64,000 nucleotides of DNA from Mycolicibacterium sphagni (lineage in GTDB: Bacteria > Actinomycetota > Actinomycetes > Mycobacteriales > Mycobacteriaceae), in the NCBI RefSeq assembly GCF_013337765.1, contig NZ_VBSB01000003.1, positions 124,001 to 188,000 on the forward strand. Direction: 5' to 3'. The position numbers and the translations under genes were made by a program. The notes beneath the pieces were generated by a model that had not been told where the DNA came from, made no database searches, and saw only the letters and a list, made by a program, of their open reading frames with translations. Positions 8,583 through 17,570 of the stretch are shown one piece after another (the stretch's first letter is position 1; each line of letters begins with the position of its first letter).

Positions 8583-9380
8583 ATGATCGTGCAGATGCGG
8601 ACGGTTTCGGCGGCACTGAACGTGGCGATTGCCACGATGGTGCTGGCCGGCTGCCAACCGCCGTCCGCACCCCCGGTCAAAGCCGCCGAGGCCGCCGTCG
8701 CACGGTCGGTGACCAAGAATGCCGAGCCGGTGACGCCCCAACCGGCGGTCGGTGCGCTGTTCCTCGGCGGTACCGACGCCCACACGTGCACCGCGTCCGT
8801 CGTCCACTCGACCGGCCAGAATCTGATCCTGACCGCGGCACACTGCCTGACGGCGGGCCTGCCCGTCACCTTCGTGCCGGCGTTCGACGACGCGGCCGCC
8901 CCCGATGCGGTGTGGACCGTCGATGCCGTCTACCTCGATCCCCGGTGGCTCGCCTCCCAGGACCCCAAGGCCGACTACGCGTTCGCGCGGGTCAGCCGGT
9001 CGGCGGGTGGGGCGGTCGAATCGGTCGCCGGTCAGGCGCTGACGCTGGGTATGGCCCCGGGCGAGGCCGCGCCGGTGACGGTGGTCGGGTACCCCGGAGG
9101 CGTCGGCGGACCGCCCCTGGGCTGCGACACCACCGCTGCCATGGCCCCGGGTGGCTATCCGTCGCTGCGCTGCGGCGGGCTGGTCGACGGCACGAGCGGA
9201 GGCCCGTGGATCAAGGGTTCGACGGTGGTCGGGGTGATCGGCGGCCGCGACGGTGGCGGCTGCCAGGACAACATCTCGTATTCGCCGCCGTTCGACGCGG
9301 CAACGGCTGATCTGCTGGCCCGCGCCGAGGCGGGCGGTCCAGGCGACGACGCACCGATGGCGCTCGACGGCGACTGCTGA
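8583..9380 (+). CDS. Secreted trypsin-like serine protease (lipoprotein)
   Basis: A 265-residue exported protease. The N-terminus is a lipoprotein signal ending in MVLAGC, with Cys24 as the likely lipidation site. The mature part is a chymotrypsin-fold domain with the triad in order: His in LTAAHCL, Asp in DYAFARV and Ser in GTSGGPW. A second ATG at 8595 would still leave the signal peptide. It lies between the PAC2 gene and sthA, where I recall no counterpart in M. tuberculosis, so it looks like a lineage-specific gain or retention. Its stop is 1 base from the convergent sthA stop. Confidence 0.85.
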   Translation: MIVQMRTVSAALNVAIATMVLAGCQPPSAPPVKAAEAAVARSVTKNAEPVTPQPAVGALFLGGTDAHTCTASVVHSTGQNLILTAAHCLTAGLPVTFVPAFDDAAAPDAVWTVDAVYLDPRWLASQDPKADYAFARVSRSAGGAVESVAGQALTLGMAPGEAAPVTVVGYPGGVGGPPLGCDTTAAMAPGGYPSLRCGGLVDGTSGGPWIKGSTVVGVIGGRDGGGCQDNISYSPPFDAATADLLARAEAGGPGDDAPMALDGDC

Positions 9381-9381
9381 A

Positions 9382-10794
9382 CTACTTGCGGAACTGGTTC
9401 AGCGCCCGCAGCTTGTTCATCACGTCCAGCGCCGCGACCTTGTAGGCCTCCGAGAACGTCGGGTAGTTGAAGACGGCGTCGACGAGGTATTCGATCGTGC
9501 CGCCGCAGCCCATCACGGCCTGGCCGATGTGCACCAGCTCGGTGGCGGCCGTGCCGAAGATGTGGACGCCCAGCACCTTCAGGTCCTCGGTTGACACCAG
9601 CAGCTTCAACATGCCGTACGAGTCGCCGGCGATCTGGCCGCGGGCCAGCTCGCGGTAGCGCGATACCCCGACCTCGTAGGGGATGGAATCCTTGGTCAGC
9701 TCCTGCTCGGTGGCGCCGACGTAGGACACCTCGGGGATCGAGTAGATGCCGATCGGCTGCAGTTGAGTCATCCCGGAGGTCGGCTCACCGAAGGCGTGGT
9801 AGGCCGCCAGGCGGCCCTGCTCCATCGAGGTGGCCGCCAGGGCCGGGAAGCCGATGACGTCGCCGACGGCGTAGATGTGGTCGACCTTGGTCTGGAATGT
9901 CTTGTCGTCGACGAAGATCCGGCCGCGGTTGTCGGCCTCCAGGCCGGCGTTCTCCAGGTCGAGGTGGTCGGTCTGGCCCTGCCTGCCGGCCGAATACATG
10001 ACGGTCTCGGCCGGAATCTGCTTGCCACTGGCCAGGGTGGTGACGGTGCCTGCCGAGCCGACGTCGACGGCGGTCACCGCCTCACCGAACCGGAACGTCA
10101 CCGCCAGGTCGCGCAGGTGGAAGCGCAGCGCCTCGACGATCTCGGGGTCGCAGAAGTCGAGCATCGAGTCGCGCTTCTCCACGACGGTGACCTTGGTGCC
10201 CAGGGCGGCGAACATCGAGGCGTATTCGATGCCGATGACCCCGGCGCCGACCACCACCATCGAGGTCGGGATGGATTTCAGGTCGAGGATGCCGTCGGAG
10301 TCCAGCACCCGGTTCTCGTCGAATTCGATACCGGCGGGCCGCGCCGGCTTGGTGCCGGTGGCGACGATGACATAGCGGCCGCTGATCGTGAAGTGCTCGG
10401 CCCTGGTGGGGTCCTCGATGATCAGATTATGCTCGTCCAGGAACCGGCCGCGGCCCATGTAGAGCTCGATCCCGTTGCGCATCAGCTGATTTCGGATGAC
10501 ATCGACTTCTTTGCCGATTACATGCTGGGTGCGGGCGAGCAGATCGGCGGGGGTGATCTTGTCCTTGACCCGGTAGCTGGCTCCGTAGAGCTCGCGCTGG
10601 CTCATACCGGTCAGGTACAGGACGGCCTCGCGCAGCGTCTTGGACGGGATCGTGCCGGTCTGGACGCAGACGCCGCCCATCATGTGGCCCCGCTCGATCA
10701 CGGCTACCGACTTGCCCAGCTTGGCCGCGGCGATAGCAGCCTTCTGGCCGCCGGGACCGGAGCCGATGACGACGAGGTCGTATTCCAAACCCAT
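9382..10794 (-). CDS. sthA: Soluble pyridine nucleotide transhydrogenase
   Basis: A 470-residue FAD enzyme that moves reducing equivalents between NADPH and NADH in the cytosol. The FAD-binding motif [14 protein letters not shown] is at the N-terminus, a second Rossmann motif ([14 protein letters not shown]) binds the nicotinamide nucleotide, and the dimerisation domain is C-terminal. The region where disulfide reductases carry CxxxxC reads [10 protein letters not shown], keeping one Cys and replacing the second by Thr, the SthA signature that excludes lipoamide or mercuric reductase. I chose the ATG at 10794 ([11 protein letters not shown]) because the upstream extension is not family sequence. 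It matches Rv2713. Confidence 0.95.
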   Translation of the reverse strand: MGLEYDLVVIGSGPGGQKAAIAAAKLGKSVAVIERGHMMGGVCVQTGTIPSKTLREAVLYLTGMSQRELYGASYRVKDKITPADLLARTQHVIGKEVDVIRNQLMRNGIELYMGRGRFLDEHNLIIEDPTRAEHFTISGRYVIVATGTKPARPAGIEFDENRVLDSDGILDLKSIPTSMVVVGAGVIGIEYASMFAALGTKVTVVEKRDSMLDFCDPEIVEALRFHLRDLAVTFRFGEAVTAVDVGSAGTVTTLASGKQIPAETVMYSAGRQGQTDHLDLENAGLEADNRGRIFVDDKTFQTKVDHIYAVGDVIGFPALAATSMEQGRLAAYHAFGEPTSGMTQLQPIGIYSIPEVSYVGATEQELTKDSIPYEVGVSRYRELARGQIAGDSYGMLKLLVSTEDLKVLGVHIFGTAATELVHIGQAVMGCGGTIEYLVDAVFNYPTFSEAYKVAALDVMNKLRALNQFRK

Positions 10795-10973
10795 GAGGAC
10801 AAGGTGTACGCCGGTTTGCCGAATCTCGCATGCCGACGATGTCAATACGACATGAACAATCCGCTCCAGCGCGCATCGTCGCTGATCCCCAGACCCGACT
10901 TCATCCACAGGGCCGAGCTCCTGAGTGCGCGGGCGACCCGGTCTCGACGGTGCTGATTGACAGCGTCACACCC

Positions 10974-12032
10974 ATGACCACACACGAACCTGACTTCCGC
11001 TTCACCCAGCCCGGCACGCTGATCGCCGCCCTGCCGGCCGTTCTCGGCTTCGTGCCCGAACAGTCCCTGGTGCTGGTGTCTCTCGAGCGCGGCGAGATGG
11101 GGGCGGTGATGCGCGTCGACCTGCCGAAGGTGCTCGACGGCGACCTGAGTCACCTGGCCGAGCTCGCGTCCGCCTCGGGTGCGGACACGGTGGTCGCGGT
11201 GATCGTGGACGCCGAAGGTGCGGCGTGCCCGATGTGCAACCAGGATTATCGCGACCTGTGCGACGATCTGACGTCGGCGCTGTCCGCCCACGGCATGGAT
11301 CTGTACGCGGGCCACGTCGTCGACCGGGTCGAGGCCGGCGGGCGCTGGCACTGCGTCGACGGGTGTGGGGCATTCGGTGCGGTGGAGGATCCGATGGCGT
11401 CTCCGTTGGCGGCCGCCGCCGTGCTCGACGGGCGCCGGCTTTATCGGCGCAGGGCCGACCTGCAGGCCGTGATCGAAGTCGTCGACGAAAAGCGCAGTGC
11501 TGCAATGGTTCCGGTCATCTCCGAGCGCAGCGACGCGCGGGGGGTGGACTGGCGCGCCGATCCCGACGGCTGCGGCCGGCGCGACGTGGAGGCTGCGATG
11601 GCGCTGTCCGCCAGGGTCTGTGACGGCGAGGAACCGAACGATATCGAACTGGCGGGGCTGGCCTGCGCGCTGACCGACGTCAACGTCCGCGACACACTGT
11701 ATGCACTGGCGGTCGGTGCCGAGGCCGCCCGGGCCGAGGCGTTATGGGCGCTGCTGGCGCGCACGGTTCCCGAGCCATGGCGCATTGAAGCACTTGTGCT
11801 GCTGGCCTTTTCGGCCTATGCCCGAGGGGACGGCCCGTTGGCTGGGCTATCGCTGGAGGCGGCTCTGCGCAGCGATCCCCAGCATCGGATGGCGTGCATG
11901 CTCGACACCGCGCTGCAGTCCGGTATGCGCCCCGAGCAGATTCGTGAGCTGGCCGGCACCGGCTACCGGCTGGCCAAGCGGCTCGGGGTGCGGCTTCCGC
12001 CGCGACGGGCGTACGGCCGTCGCGCGGTGTGA
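10974..12032 (+). CDS. DUF4192 protein
   Basis: A 352-residue actinobacterial protein of unknown function with the DUF4192 opening (FRFTQPGTLIAALPAVLGFVP) and a C-terminal region of TPR-like helices (LEALLLLAFSAYARGDGPLAGLSLEAAL style, residues about 260-330). It contains several cysteines around CPMCNQDYRDLC and WHCVDGCGAFG that could bind metal, which is inference. The start at 10974 is the ATG immediately before the conserved block; it is divergent from sthA with about 180 bases between them. Matches Rv2712c by order. Confidence 0.8.
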   Translation: MTTHEPDFRFTQPGTLIAALPAVLGFVPEQSLVLVSLERGEMGAVMRVDLPKVLDGDLSHLAELASASGADTVVAVIVDAEGAACPMCNQDYRDLCDDLTSALSAHGMDLYAGHVVDRVEAGGRWHCVDGCGAFGAVEDPMASPLAAAAVLDGRRLYRRRADLQAVIEVVDEKRSAAMVPVISERSDARGVDWRADPDGCGRRDVEAAMALSARVCDGEEPNDIELAGLACALTDVNVRDTLYALAVGAEAARAEALWALLARTVPEPWRIEALVLLAFSAYARGDGPLAGLSLEAALRSDPQHRMACMLDTALQSGMRPEQIRELAGTGYRLAKRLGVRLPPRRAYGRRAV

Positions 12033-12038
12033 ACCGGC

Positions 12039-12728
12039 CTAGACCTTCTCGACCTTGACGGCGTGGGCCATTTCGTGGGGGAGCTGCACGTTCTCGTGAC
12101 CAGCGATCACGATCGTCACGGCGCCGCTCGGAGTGTTCTCGACCTGCACCCGCGCATTGGGCACCACGCCGGCGTCCTTGAGCATGCCGATCAACTCCAC
12201 GTCGCCCTGGACGTGTTCGGTCAGCTGGCGGACCACCACGGCGACCGGGGTGCCGGCCGGAAGCTCGGTCAGCCTCACCAGGTGGGCGTCCTCGCGCTGG
12301 CTCATGTCCAGACCCAGCAGGGACAGCCCCGGAATGGGATTGCCGAAGGGGGACACCGTGGGGTCGTCGAGAACCTGCACCAGGCGGCGCTCGACGTCCT
12401 CGCTCATCACGTGCTCCCACTTGCAGGCTTCGGCGTGCACCTCTTCCCACGGGAGGCCGATGACGTCCACGAGCAGCCGCTCGGCGAGCCGGTGCTTGCG
12501 CATCACCGACACGGCCAGCCCGCGGCCCTTGTCGGTCAGTTCGAGGTGCCGGTCGCCGGCCACATGTAGCAGGCCGTCGCGCTCCATGCGCGCCACGGTT
12601 TGGCTGACCGTCGGACCGCTCTGATCCAGCCGCTCTGCAATGCGCGCGCGCAAGGGGATTACGCCCTCTTCTTCGAGGTCGTAGATCGTGCGGAGGTACA
12701 TCTCGGTGGTATCGACCAGGTCATTCAT
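12039..12728 (-). CDS. ideR: Iron-dependent repressor IdeR
   Basis: A 229-residue DtxR/IdeR regulator that, loaded with Fe(II), represses siderophore genes and activates iron storage. The N-terminal winged HTH (residues 1-73, RIAERLDQSGPTVSQTVARM) is followed by the metal-binding and dimerisation domain with ACKWEHVMSE, carrying the Cys102/Glu105/His106-type ligands, and a C-terminal SH3-like domain (residues about 150-229). The start MNDLVDTTEMYLRTI agrees with the family. It lies downstream of sigB in the same orientation but is separated from it by a hairpin. Gene order matches Rv2711. Confidence 0.97.
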   Translation of the reverse strand: MNDLVDTTEMYLRTIYDLEEEGVIPLRARIAERLDQSGPTVSQTVARMERDGLLHVAGDRHLELTDKGRGLAVSVMRKHRLAERLLVDVIGLPWEEVHAEACKWEHVMSEDVERRLVQVLDDPTVSPFGNPIPGLSLLGLDMSQREDAHLVRLTELPAGTPVAVVVRQLTEHVQGDVELIGMLKDAGVVPNARVQVENTPSGAVTIVIAGHENVQLPHEMAHAVKVEKV

Positions 12729-12750
12729 AAGGCACCCTTCTTCGGTCCCG

Positions 12751-12756
12751 AGTCTA
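12751..12756 (-). promoter_or_regulatory. Candidate -10 hexamer of the ideR promoter
   Basis: The minus strand reads TAGACT, matching TANNNT, 22 bases before the ideR ATG, with a GAAGAAGGGTG ribosome site between. It lies downstream of the sigB terminator hairpin, consistent with ideR having its own promoter. No convincing -35 was found. Confidence 0.4.
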
Positions 12757-12803
12757 CTTGGCTAGCTGGGGAAACGGGTGTGCAACACCATCGGGCCAAA
12801 GCA

Positions 12804-12834
12804 GTGTGCCCGCCGGCATCGCCGACGGGCACAC
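12804..12834 (-). terminator. Hairpin terminator after sigB
   Basis: The arms gtgtgcccgccggc (12804-12817) and gccgacgggcacac (12821-12834) form a 14-bp stem with one mismatch and a 3-base loop, in the gap between the sigB stop and the ideR start. There is no long U-tract, which is usual for mycobacterial terminators. Confidence 0.7.
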
Positions 12835-12851
12835 TCAGGGGGTTGCTTGAT

Positions 12852-13811
<960 letters not shown>

Positions 13812-13848
13812 GGTGGCCTCCTGATCGGCTGCAACTGTCAAACGGTCC

Positions 13849-13874
13849 AACGTTCGACCGGAGCAAAGAGTTCC
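13849..13874 (-). promoter_or_regulatory. ECF-sigma (SigE/SigH/SigL-type) promoter of sigB
   Basis: On the minus strand GGAACT, a 16-bp spacer and CGTT fit the ECF promoter pattern GGAAC-N16-GTT recognised by SigE, SigH and SigL. It lies 37 bases before the sigB ATG. In M. tuberculosis sigB is known to be driven by these stress sigmas, so the site implies the same cascade. Confidence 0.7.
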
Positions 13875-13958
13875 CACGGTTCCGCCTTCTCACACCCTCT
13901 GACGTGCGGGAATACGGCGGAGCCCTGAGAATGTCCTGAGAAACGACCGCTCAGGCGG

Positions 13959-14354
13959 TCAGCGGGAACGGTGGTCGGTGCCGCCGGCCGGATGCGGTTG
14001 CGCCGCGGAGATCCCGGTATTGAGGGCGGGCGGTTCGGGGCGCGGGAACAGCTGGGTCCGGCGCGGGGTGTCATTGAACCGACGCGGTTCCTCGGCACGG
14101 CGCGGCGGGCGGTCGTTGGCGATCAGCACCGCGATCCACGGCAGCGGCAGCGACACCGCGATGATCGCCAGCGAGATCAGCCCGTTGTGCCATAACCCGT
14201 AGGCCGCGGCCGCCAGGATCAGCGCGGGGATCCGAAAAGACATGATCGTCAAGTACTTTCGCACCCGCAGGCGATGCTGCTCCTCATAAGGGGTTGCCGC
14301 AGCGGTGATGAGCACGGGTCGACCTTCGTCATCGAACCCCAGCTCACGCTTCAT
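13959..14354 (-). CDS. DUF3099 small membrane protein
   Basis: A 131-residue protein with a conserved N-terminal motif (MKRELGFDDEGRPVLITAA), the DUF3099 feature, then two adjacent membrane helices (about residues 42-86: FRIPALILAAAAYGLW and LISLAIIAVSLPLPWIAVL) and a proline/arginine-rich tail. The ATG at 14354 begins the conserved motif; an upstream start adds only six residues. Matches Rv2709 by position. Function unknown. Confidence 0.75.
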   Translation of the reverse strand: MKRELGFDDEGRPVLITAAATPYEEQHRLRVRKYLTIMSFRIPALILAAAAYGLWHNGLISLAIIAVSLPLPWIAVLIANDRPPRRAEEPRRFNDTPRRTQLFPRPEPPALNTGISAAQPHPAGGTDHRSR

Positions 14355-14431
14355 AGCTCCACTGTTCCACATTCCGAGGCCGATATGCAGGCCGGTTTCT
14401 TACGGCCGCCCGACCGGGCACAATGTCTTCT

Positions 14432-14671
14432 ATGCAGACTCAGACGATCGAGCGCACCGACACCGACGAACGCGTCGACGACGGCACCGACGATGACGCG
14501 CCGAAGGTCTTTCATTACGTCAAGAAGGAAAAGATCGCCGAGAGCGCGGTGATGGGCACCCACGTCGTCGCGCTGTGCGGTGAGGTGTTCCCGGTCACTC
14601 GCGCTGCCAAGCCCGGGTCGCCGGTCTGCCCGGATTGCAAGCGCGTCTACGAGAGCCTCAAGAAGGGCTGA
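14432..14671 (+). CDS. DUF3039 zinc-ribbon-like small protein
   Basis: A 79-residue actinobacterial protein with the DUF3039 layout: an acidic N-terminus, then VFHYVKKEKIAESAVMGTHVVALCGEVF and CPDCKRVYE. The three cysteines plus a histidine suggest a metal site, which is inference. A second ATG at 14423 would add three residues. It converges with the YihY gene and the two reading frames overlap by 14 bases. Matches Rv2708c by order. Function unknown. Confidence 0.75.
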   Translation: MQTQTIERTDTDERVDDGTDDDAPKVFHYVKKEKIAESAVMGTHVVALCGEVFPVTRAAKPGSPVCPDCKRVYESLKKG

Positions 14672-15653
14672 CCGGAGCCTTCGCTTCGGGCTCTTCGGGC
14701 TGCGGCGCCTGCTCGTCCCTGTCGACATCCTTGTCGCCCAACGACTTCGCCTTGTTCCGTAACCATGTCCACACCTGGTCGGCGTGTGGGATCGGGGCCG
14801 GCCATTCCTCTTCGATGGCGGCATTGAGTTCGGCGCCGATCATGATCGCGAAGCCGAGGAAGAATGCGAACAGCAGGAACGCGATCGGCGTCGCGAGTGC
14901 GCCATAGGTATAGCCGGTGCTGGTGATCCAGGTCAGGTAGAACCGAAGACCCATCGTGGCGACCACGAACACCGCCGTAGCAAGGAGCGCACCCCACACC
15001 AGGCGATGCGTTGGCAGCGGCTTGGGCAGCGACACTCGGTAGAGGATGGTCACTGCCACCACCAAGGCCAGCACCAGGGCGGGGTAGTAGCCGTACTGCA
15101 GGACGTTGTCCCAGCTGTCGGGCAGGTATGAGGAGATCTTGCGGGGACCGAGCGCGACGAAGGGCGCTGCGGCGATGACGAACACCAGCATCACGACGTA
15201 GAGGCCCAGCGCGAAGAACCGCTGTCGCACCGGGTGGCGCAGCGGCGTCTGATCGTGGGCTTCCACCACCGAGTCGACGAACGCCGAGATAGCTGACGAG
15301 CCGGCCCACAGACTGATCACGAAGCCCAGAGACACCACCTCGCCGCGCGCACCCTGGATGATGTCGCGGACGGTCGGCTGGATGATCTCGTTCACCACGT
15401 TCTTCGAGAAGAAGCTGTTGGCGAAGTTGATCAGCTGGTTCTCGATGGCCGGCAACGTGTCGGGCCCGAACAGCGGAGCGATGTAGGCAAGGCTGCCCAG
15501 CACCCCCAGCAACAGCGGGGGGAGTGACAGTACCGACCAGAATCCGGCCTGAGCCGACTCGGAGAAAATCGAGTCGTCCCAACTCTTGGACAATGTCCGT
15601 TTAGAGATCCGCCATATGTGATGGCGAGATGGCTTGGCGGGTTGGTCAGTCAT
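14658..15653 (-). CDS. YihY/BrkB-family inner membrane protein
   Basis: A 331-residue integral membrane protein of the YihY (formerly BrkB/RNase BN) family. About six hydrophobic segments occupy residues 35-280, starting with GFWSVLSLPPLLLGVLGSL; the family signature near the C-terminus (YGALATPIAFLLFAFFLGFA, then GAELNAAIEEEW) is present. The tail is charged. The family was once mis-assigned as RNase BN; its real role, possibly in transport or membrane integrity, is unsettled. Matches Rv2707. Confidence 0.85.
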   Translation of the reverse strand: MTDQPAKPSRHHIWRISKRTLSKSWDDSIFSESAQAGFWSVLSLPPLLLGVLGSLAYIAPLFGPDTLPAIENQLINFANSFFSKNVVNEIIQPTVRDIIQGARGEVVSLGFVISLWAGSSAISAFVDSVVEAHDQTPLRHPVRQRFFALGLYVVMLVFVIAAAPFVALGPRKISSYLPDSWDNVLQYGYYPALVLALVVAVTILYRVSLPKPLPTHRLVWGALLATAVFVVATMGLRFYLTWITSTGYTYGALATPIAFLLFAFFLGFAIMIGAELNAAIEEEWPAPIPHADQVWTWLRNKAKSLGDKDVDRDEQAPQPEEPEAKAPVSPS

Positions 15654-15713
15654 GACCAGACCAGCATTCCTGACGACGGCTGTCCTGCCCAGCGACGCGG
15701 CCGTGAGTTGCGG

Positions 15714-15905
15714 TTATGCCTCCGACGCAGCGACTTCGATCACCGCGGCCAGCTCGACAAGCTTGGCCTGGTGCTCGTTGGCGTGGTGCTGGCAGAACAG
15801 AAGTTCGGCGCCTGAAGGCAGCTTCGCGCGGACCCGGGCAGCCGCACCGCAGCGGTCGCAGCGATCAGCCTTGGTCAATTCCGGACTGGTCAGGGTCGCG
15901 TTCAT
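15714..15905 (-). CDS. DUF7455-type zinc-binding small protein
   Basis: A 63-residue actinobacterial protein with CDRCGAAARV, then LLFCQHHANEH, giving a CxxC...CxxH-type zinc ribbon. The same small protein is commonly found near sigA/sigB in Actinobacteria. The ATG at 15905 follows ggagcccaa, a weak ribosome site. It is 60 bases upstream of the YihY gene on the same strand. Role unknown. Confidence 0.75.
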   Translation of the reverse strand: MNATLTSPELTKADRCDRCGAAARVRAKLPSGAELLFCQHHANEHQAKLVELAAVIEVAASEA

Positions 15906-16066
15906 TTGGGCTCCTCCGTAAGGTGCTCAGCGCTTCGGTGATTCGGTGCCACCGTCACGTATCTCCACTGTCTCAGACGTTCTCTGTTTCGGCCTTGTTC
16001 CCCGGGGGTTTAACGCTGTGTCGTGTCTCACGCCCTGTGCTGTTGCGGGTGGTGCAGTGTGGTCGT

Positions 16067-16432
16067 ATGTACCCGAATCCGGAACTCTTACTCCACCTGT
16101 GCGGACAGCGGGACTGGGAAGCCGCCGCGGCCGCCGGCGAACTTTGCCCCCCATCGCTGGGCGAAGTCGGATTCATCCACCTTTCGACGCCGGAGCAGGT
16201 GCACCTGCCTGCCAACCGGCTCTACGCCGGACGGACCGATCTCGTACTGCTGCAGATCGACCCGCAGCGGCTGGACGCCCCGGTGCGATTCGAACCCGGA
16301 GTGCCAACGGATCCCGAGTCGATGAGGTTCCCGCACCTGTACGGCGCGCTGCCCGCCGCCGCCGTGACGAACGTCACTGCATACCGGCCGGGGCCGGACG
16401 GCCGGTTTCAGCCGTTCGAATCCCCGACGTAG
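16067..16432 (+). CDS. DUF952 protein
   Basis: A 121-residue protein of the DUF952 family (ADP-ribosyltransferase-like fold by structural studies of relatives, as I recall). Conserved features include LLHLCGQRDWEAAAAAGE, GFIHLSTPEQV and RFPHLYGALP. The ATG at 16067 directly precedes the conserved region. It converges with ridA and overlaps it by 25 bases at the 3' ends. Matches Rv2705c by order. Biochemical role unknown. Confidence 0.75.
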   Translation: MYPNPELLLHLCGQRDWEAAAAAGELCPPSLGEVGFIHLSTPEQVHLPANRLYAGRTDLVLLQIDPQRLDAPVRFEPGVPTDPESMRFPHLYGALPAAAVTNVTAYRPGPDGRFQPFESPT

Positions 16433-16785
16433 GCGTCGGCCTCGATCTCGACCAGCAGCCCGGGTTCGATGAGGGCCGAGACCTCGACCATGGTCGCGGC
16501 CGGGCGGATCGCACCGAAGAACTCCGCGTGCACGGCGCCGACCTCCCGCCACCGCGAGATGTCGGTGACGTAGATCTGGGTGCGGATCACATCGGACAGA
16601 CCGGCGCCCAGATCGGATAGCGCTGTTGCTATGCGCTGCAACGCATTTCGGGTCTGTTCGACGATGTCGTCCCCAGCGCCGGTGGTACCGGACACCGCGA
16701 TGAACGGGCCAGTGCGCACCGCGCGCGAGTAACCGACGAGATCCTCGAACTCAGAACCCGACCCGACGTTCACCCGCGCTGCCAT
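16408..16785 (-). CDS. RidA-family enamine/imine deaminase
   Basis: A 125-residue YjgF/YER057c/UK114 (RidA) protein, a family that hydrolyses reactive enamine or imine intermediates from PLP enzymes. It has GSEFEDLVGYSRAVR near the start, VIRTQIYVTDISRW and the C-terminal PAATMVEVSALIEPGLLVEIE, where the substrate-binding arginine region (IRPAATMVEV) is kept. Matches Rv2704. Its ATG is 7 bases from the stop of a sigA tail copy at the left att site, so before the mobile element inserted it would have followed sigA directly. Confidence 0.85.
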   Translation of the reverse strand: MAARVNVGSGSEFEDLVGYSRAVRTGPFIAVSGTTGAGDDIVEQTRNALQRIATALSDLGAGLSDVIRTQIYVTDISRWREVGAVHAEFFGAIRPAATMVEVSALIEPGLLVEIEADAYVGDSNG

Positions 16786-16794
16786 GCGGGTCTC

Positions 16795-16812
16795 AGTCCA
16801 GGTAGTCGCGCA
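16795..16812. repeat. Left attachment site (18-bp direct repeat, sigA tail copy)
   Basis: AGTCCAGGTAGTCGCGCA is identical to the sequence at 26906-26923 inside the sigA 3' end. Here, read on the minus strand, it encodes RDYLD followed by TGA, the original chromosomal end of sigA, now cut off from the gene. The match ends sharply on both sides, as expected for a site-specific recombination core. Confidence 0.9.
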
Positions 16813-16881
16813 CTAGGGGCGACTTTACGCTGTGCCTGACCTGCATAAATGCTGTTCGGGGACGAGCGTCGTAGGGCCGAA

Positions 16882-16887
16882 TATCTT
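16882..16887 (+). promoter_or_regulatory. Candidate -10 hexamer for the first cargo gene
   Basis: TATCTT matches TANNNT and lies 34 bases before the ATG at 16922, with gagaggtag as ribosome site between. No clear -35 was found, so support is weak. Confidence 0.3.
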
Positions 16888-16921
16888 GGACTAGCGGCGA
16901 CAATCGAGAGGTAGCCATCAC

Positions 16922-17422
16922 ATGACCACTATCCATGACGACAACGCCACCACCTGGCGCGACCTCGCCGACCAGCTCACGCCCGAGCAGATTGCCTACA
17001 TCGAGCAATGGGAAGCTCACCCCGAGGTCCCACCGCGCGCTGACGGCTTGCCCTTTGATGCAGAACACCGTCGCAGCTCGCTGCTATTTACTGCGCGGGA
17101 ATATGCATGGAGAAACGCCGCCGCTGTGAGGTACGCCCACATCTCACCTCCCCCGGGGGCCACATATGTCGGTGACTGGGCGGGCGACATGTGGGAATCG
17201 GGCGATCCTGCCACGCGAATCTTCGAGGGTACTAAGCGCACATGTGAGCACATGGAGGTCAGGACCGGCGGGTGGCAGGACAGCAACGGTCGTACGGAAT
17301 GGCAGATCACAGTCGACTCGAACGCAAAGTTCAACGACGGACAGATGACCAGTTCTGTTGCACGCCAGGTTGGTGCTGCCGTCGTCGCAGCCGCAGACGA
17401 GCTCGATCGGCTCAACGCCTAA
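16922..17422 (+). CDS. Hypothetical protein, element cargo
   Basis: A 166-residue soluble protein I do not recognise. It has no signal peptide or membrane segment. Notable features are an acidic N-terminal helix (TTWRDLADQLTPEQIAYIEQ), a central FTAREYAWRNAAAV helix, a tryptophan-rich middle (YVGDWAGDMWESGDP) and an alanine-rich C-terminal helix. It is the first gene after the left att site, is transcribed rightward and is closed by a strong hairpin terminator, so it forms its own transcription unit. Codons such as ATA-free but AT-ending ones are more frequent than in flanking core genes. Confidence 0.65.
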   Translation: MTTIHDDNATTWRDLADQLTPEQIAYIEQWEAHPEVPPRADGLPFDAEHRRSSLLFTAREYAWRNAAAVRYAHISPPPGATYVGDWAGDMWESGDPATRIFEGTKRTCEHMEVRTGGWQDSNGRTEWQITVDSNAKFNDGQMTSSVARQVGAAVVAAADELDRLNA

Positions 17423-17435
17423 CCAAACCACTACC

Positions 17436-17471
17436 GACCCCGGCTGCCCACGACAACGGGCGGCCGGGGTC
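17436..17471 (+). terminator. Intrinsic terminator after the first cargo gene
   Basis: The arms gaccccggctgccc and gggcggccggggtc pair over 14 bases with one G-T wobble around an 8-base loop, followed by gtttcgtt. It begins 13 bases after the stop of the preceding gene. Confidence 0.8.
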
Positions 17472-17570
17472 GTTTCGTTGTGCTGCAACAGGGCACCAGC
17501 ACAATCTTGCACGCACGCCGCAGCGGCGGCGTAACCTCCCTGCTCACAGGGAACTCGCGGGGGGCGTCGG

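Noticed and set aside
9763-10956. Long plus-strand frame over sthA (397 residues)
   Set aside because: It is the antisense of a clearly identified enzyme gene and its composition (rich in G, R, A, H) is typical of high-GC shadow frames.
16793-17068. Minus-strand frame ending in VRDYLD next to ridA
   Set aside because: Only its last residues match SigA, through the att core; the rest is antisense to the rightward cargo gene. It is a by-product of integration, not a gene.
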